A DNA stretch of 64,000 nt from Methylomonas sp. MK1 (lineage in GTDB: Bacteria > Pseudomonadota > Gammaproteobacteria > Methylococcales > Methylomonadaceae). The position numbers were made by a program, and so were the translations under genes. The notes under the pieces are model-generated. The model was not told where the DNA came from. It did no database searches and worked only from the letters and a program-made list of their open reading frames with translations. Of this stretch, positions 63,121 to 64,000 are shown piece by piece. Position 1 is the first letter of the stretch, and the number at the start of each line of letters is the position of its first letter. The stretch covers positions 3,348,001 through 3,412,000 of the forward strand of contig NZ_AQOV01000001.1 of the NCBI RefSeq assembly GCF_000365425.1, read 5' to 3'.

Positions 63121-63999
63121 GCTCTGTCCGTACGCATCGCGCAAAATCTGTTCTGCGTCACGACCTGCCTCCGCCAAAGCTTGAGCTCTGGCGATGGATA
63201 AGCCCAGGCCGTGCCCGGCGCCTATGCCTACAAATTGCCAAGTCTGGTCATCGGCAGCTGTTACCGAATCAGGACAAGAAGGTAGCTTCAGGGTATTGCG
63301 AAAAATCTCGCAACTGAGCAGCTCTTCGCTGGTCGGATAAAATAATCTGATAAACAACTCGCCATCTTTGTGCCGTTCGCGGCGAATATCCAGAATTTGA
63401 TTTTCCGTAAACACCCGGCGTAACTCCTCGCTTGAGAGCTGCCTTTGCCAGCGCTGATCGCCGCCGTTAGCAAACGGCAACCAGTTCAATCCGGATTTGG
63501 TCGCCAACTGGTCCAAAAGCTGCATTAACACAATATCGATATGGCTGCTGCTACGACGTGGTTTGTCCTCATGCAACTCGCCGAGATAGACCATGCAATG
63601 CGTGGTATCGCAAAGCGAGCTTGATTCATTGTGCCTATGGTTACCGTGACTGCCATTCCAGGCAATCACTGCCCGCATCGCTTCGCGGGCACTGCCAACC
63701 AGATTTTGGGCCTCGGCAGCCAACACGCCATCGACATAACTATCGACATCGGTTTCCAGCACCGTTGGCCCATGTTCGTCTGTTTGTCGCAGAACACCTT
63801 TCACCACCCGCTCGGATCGGCTGCCACGTGCGCTGGAAACGATCCTGATTTGCCCGCAAACCGTAAAGCGCCCGTGCTGTTTAGCCACTAACGGACAGTC
63901 CGGCTCCGCACTCCAACTATCTGGATCGGTAGGCGTTAACAAACTAACCCTAACCGCAGCAAAACGGGCCGGATAGTCGTGCTGCCAGTTTCTTAACAA
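63115..63999 (-). CDS. SpoIID/LytB domain-containing protein (partial, 5' end outside window)
   Basis: The visible 294 residues belong to a SpoIID/LytB-type protein. The domain has VDSYVDGVLAAEAQ (about 85-98) near the N-terminal part of the domain and ends with GIGAGHGLGLSIARAQALAE and a QILRDAYG tail, the characteristic C-terminus. Such domains cleave denuded peptidoglycan glycan strands (SpoIID) or are wall-associated. Here the organism is Gram-negative and does not sporulate, so the role is unknown. The start is likely beyond 64000. Confidence 0.72.
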   Translation of the reverse strand: MLRNWQHDYPARFAAVRVSLLTPTDPDSWSAEPDCPLVAKQHGRFTVCGQIRIVSSARGSRSERVVKGVLRQTDEHGPTVLETDVDSYVDGVLAAEAQNLVGSAREAMRAVIAWNGSHGNHRHNESSSLCDTTHCMVYLGELHEDKPRRSSSHIDIVLMQLLDQLATKSGLNWLPFANGGDQRWQRQLSSEELRRVFTENQILDIRRERHKDGELFIRLFYPTSEELLSCEIFRNTLKLPSCPDSVTAADDQTWQFVGIGAGHGLGLSIARAQALAEAGRDAEQILRDAYGQSR

Positions 64000-64000
64000 A

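Overview
The window looks like chromosomal DNA of a gammaproteobacterium, most probably a Methylococcales methanotroph of the Methylomonas type. This is inferred from balanced base composition and gene content: hisE-tatABC, pstSCAB-phoU with enlarged PstC and PstA, an RRM/DUF3240 gene next to a heavy-metal RND pump, and tandem FecI-FecR-TonB receptor modules. No methane-oxidation gene lies in the window, so the genus is a guess. I see no rRNA, tRNA, CRISPR array or transposase.

Layout. 0-6 kb: an exported low-complexity protein, a TauE-type permease, TypA, a lysR-methyltransferase-rhodanese group, and a small membrane protein behind a palindromic operator and two terminators. 6-13 kb: housekeeping genes (hisE, tatABC, yggS, argS, a SPOR protein, a FlgO-like lipoprotein, an asparaginase, folA). 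13-20 kb: the phosphate regulon pstS-pstC-pstA-pstB-phoU, with two in-phase Pho boxes before pstS and a terminator-like hairpin between pstS and pstC. 20-24.5 kb, minus strand: a TonB receptor with YfiR, a methyltransferase, a Tim44-like protein. 24.6-31.7 kb: a heavy-metal efflux island (His-rich exported protein, CzcC/B/A-like pump, DUF3240 protein, and an RRM-DUF3240 fusion). 31.8-37.8 kb: ferredoxin, a stand-alone EF-G, a DUF2069-hda-panE operon, YceI and an acetyltransferase.

38-56 kb is the accessory part. Three FecI sigma / FecR anti-sigma / STN-type TonB receptor modules are read leftward, and a fourth receptor is divergent from the third sigma gene. FecR normally senses a loaded receptor across the periplasm and releases FecI to transcribe the receptor gene, so this is an array of self-regulating siderophore or metal-chelate uptake systems. 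The third module carries an extra exported BNR-repeat protein with a CxCC motif. Between and inside the modules are mobile-looking, hairpin-rich non-coding elements: about 350 bp between fecI and fecR of module 1, and a 110 bp element with 19 bp inverted ends near 47.4 kb.

56-64 kb holds cell-envelope genes (mtgA, two L,D-transpeptidases flanking an alanine-zipper Lpp-like lipoprotein), darP/yjgA, rdgC, phosphoglucomutase and a SpoIID-like protein cut by the window end. The 482 bp space before rdgC is unusual: it contains an inverted pair of DnaA-box-like sites and two copies of a 12 bp palindrome one after the other. The most unusual items are the RRM-DUF3240 fusion, the pre-rdgC region, the non-coding elements in the receptor array and a hairpin that would sequester the pgm ribosome-binding site.
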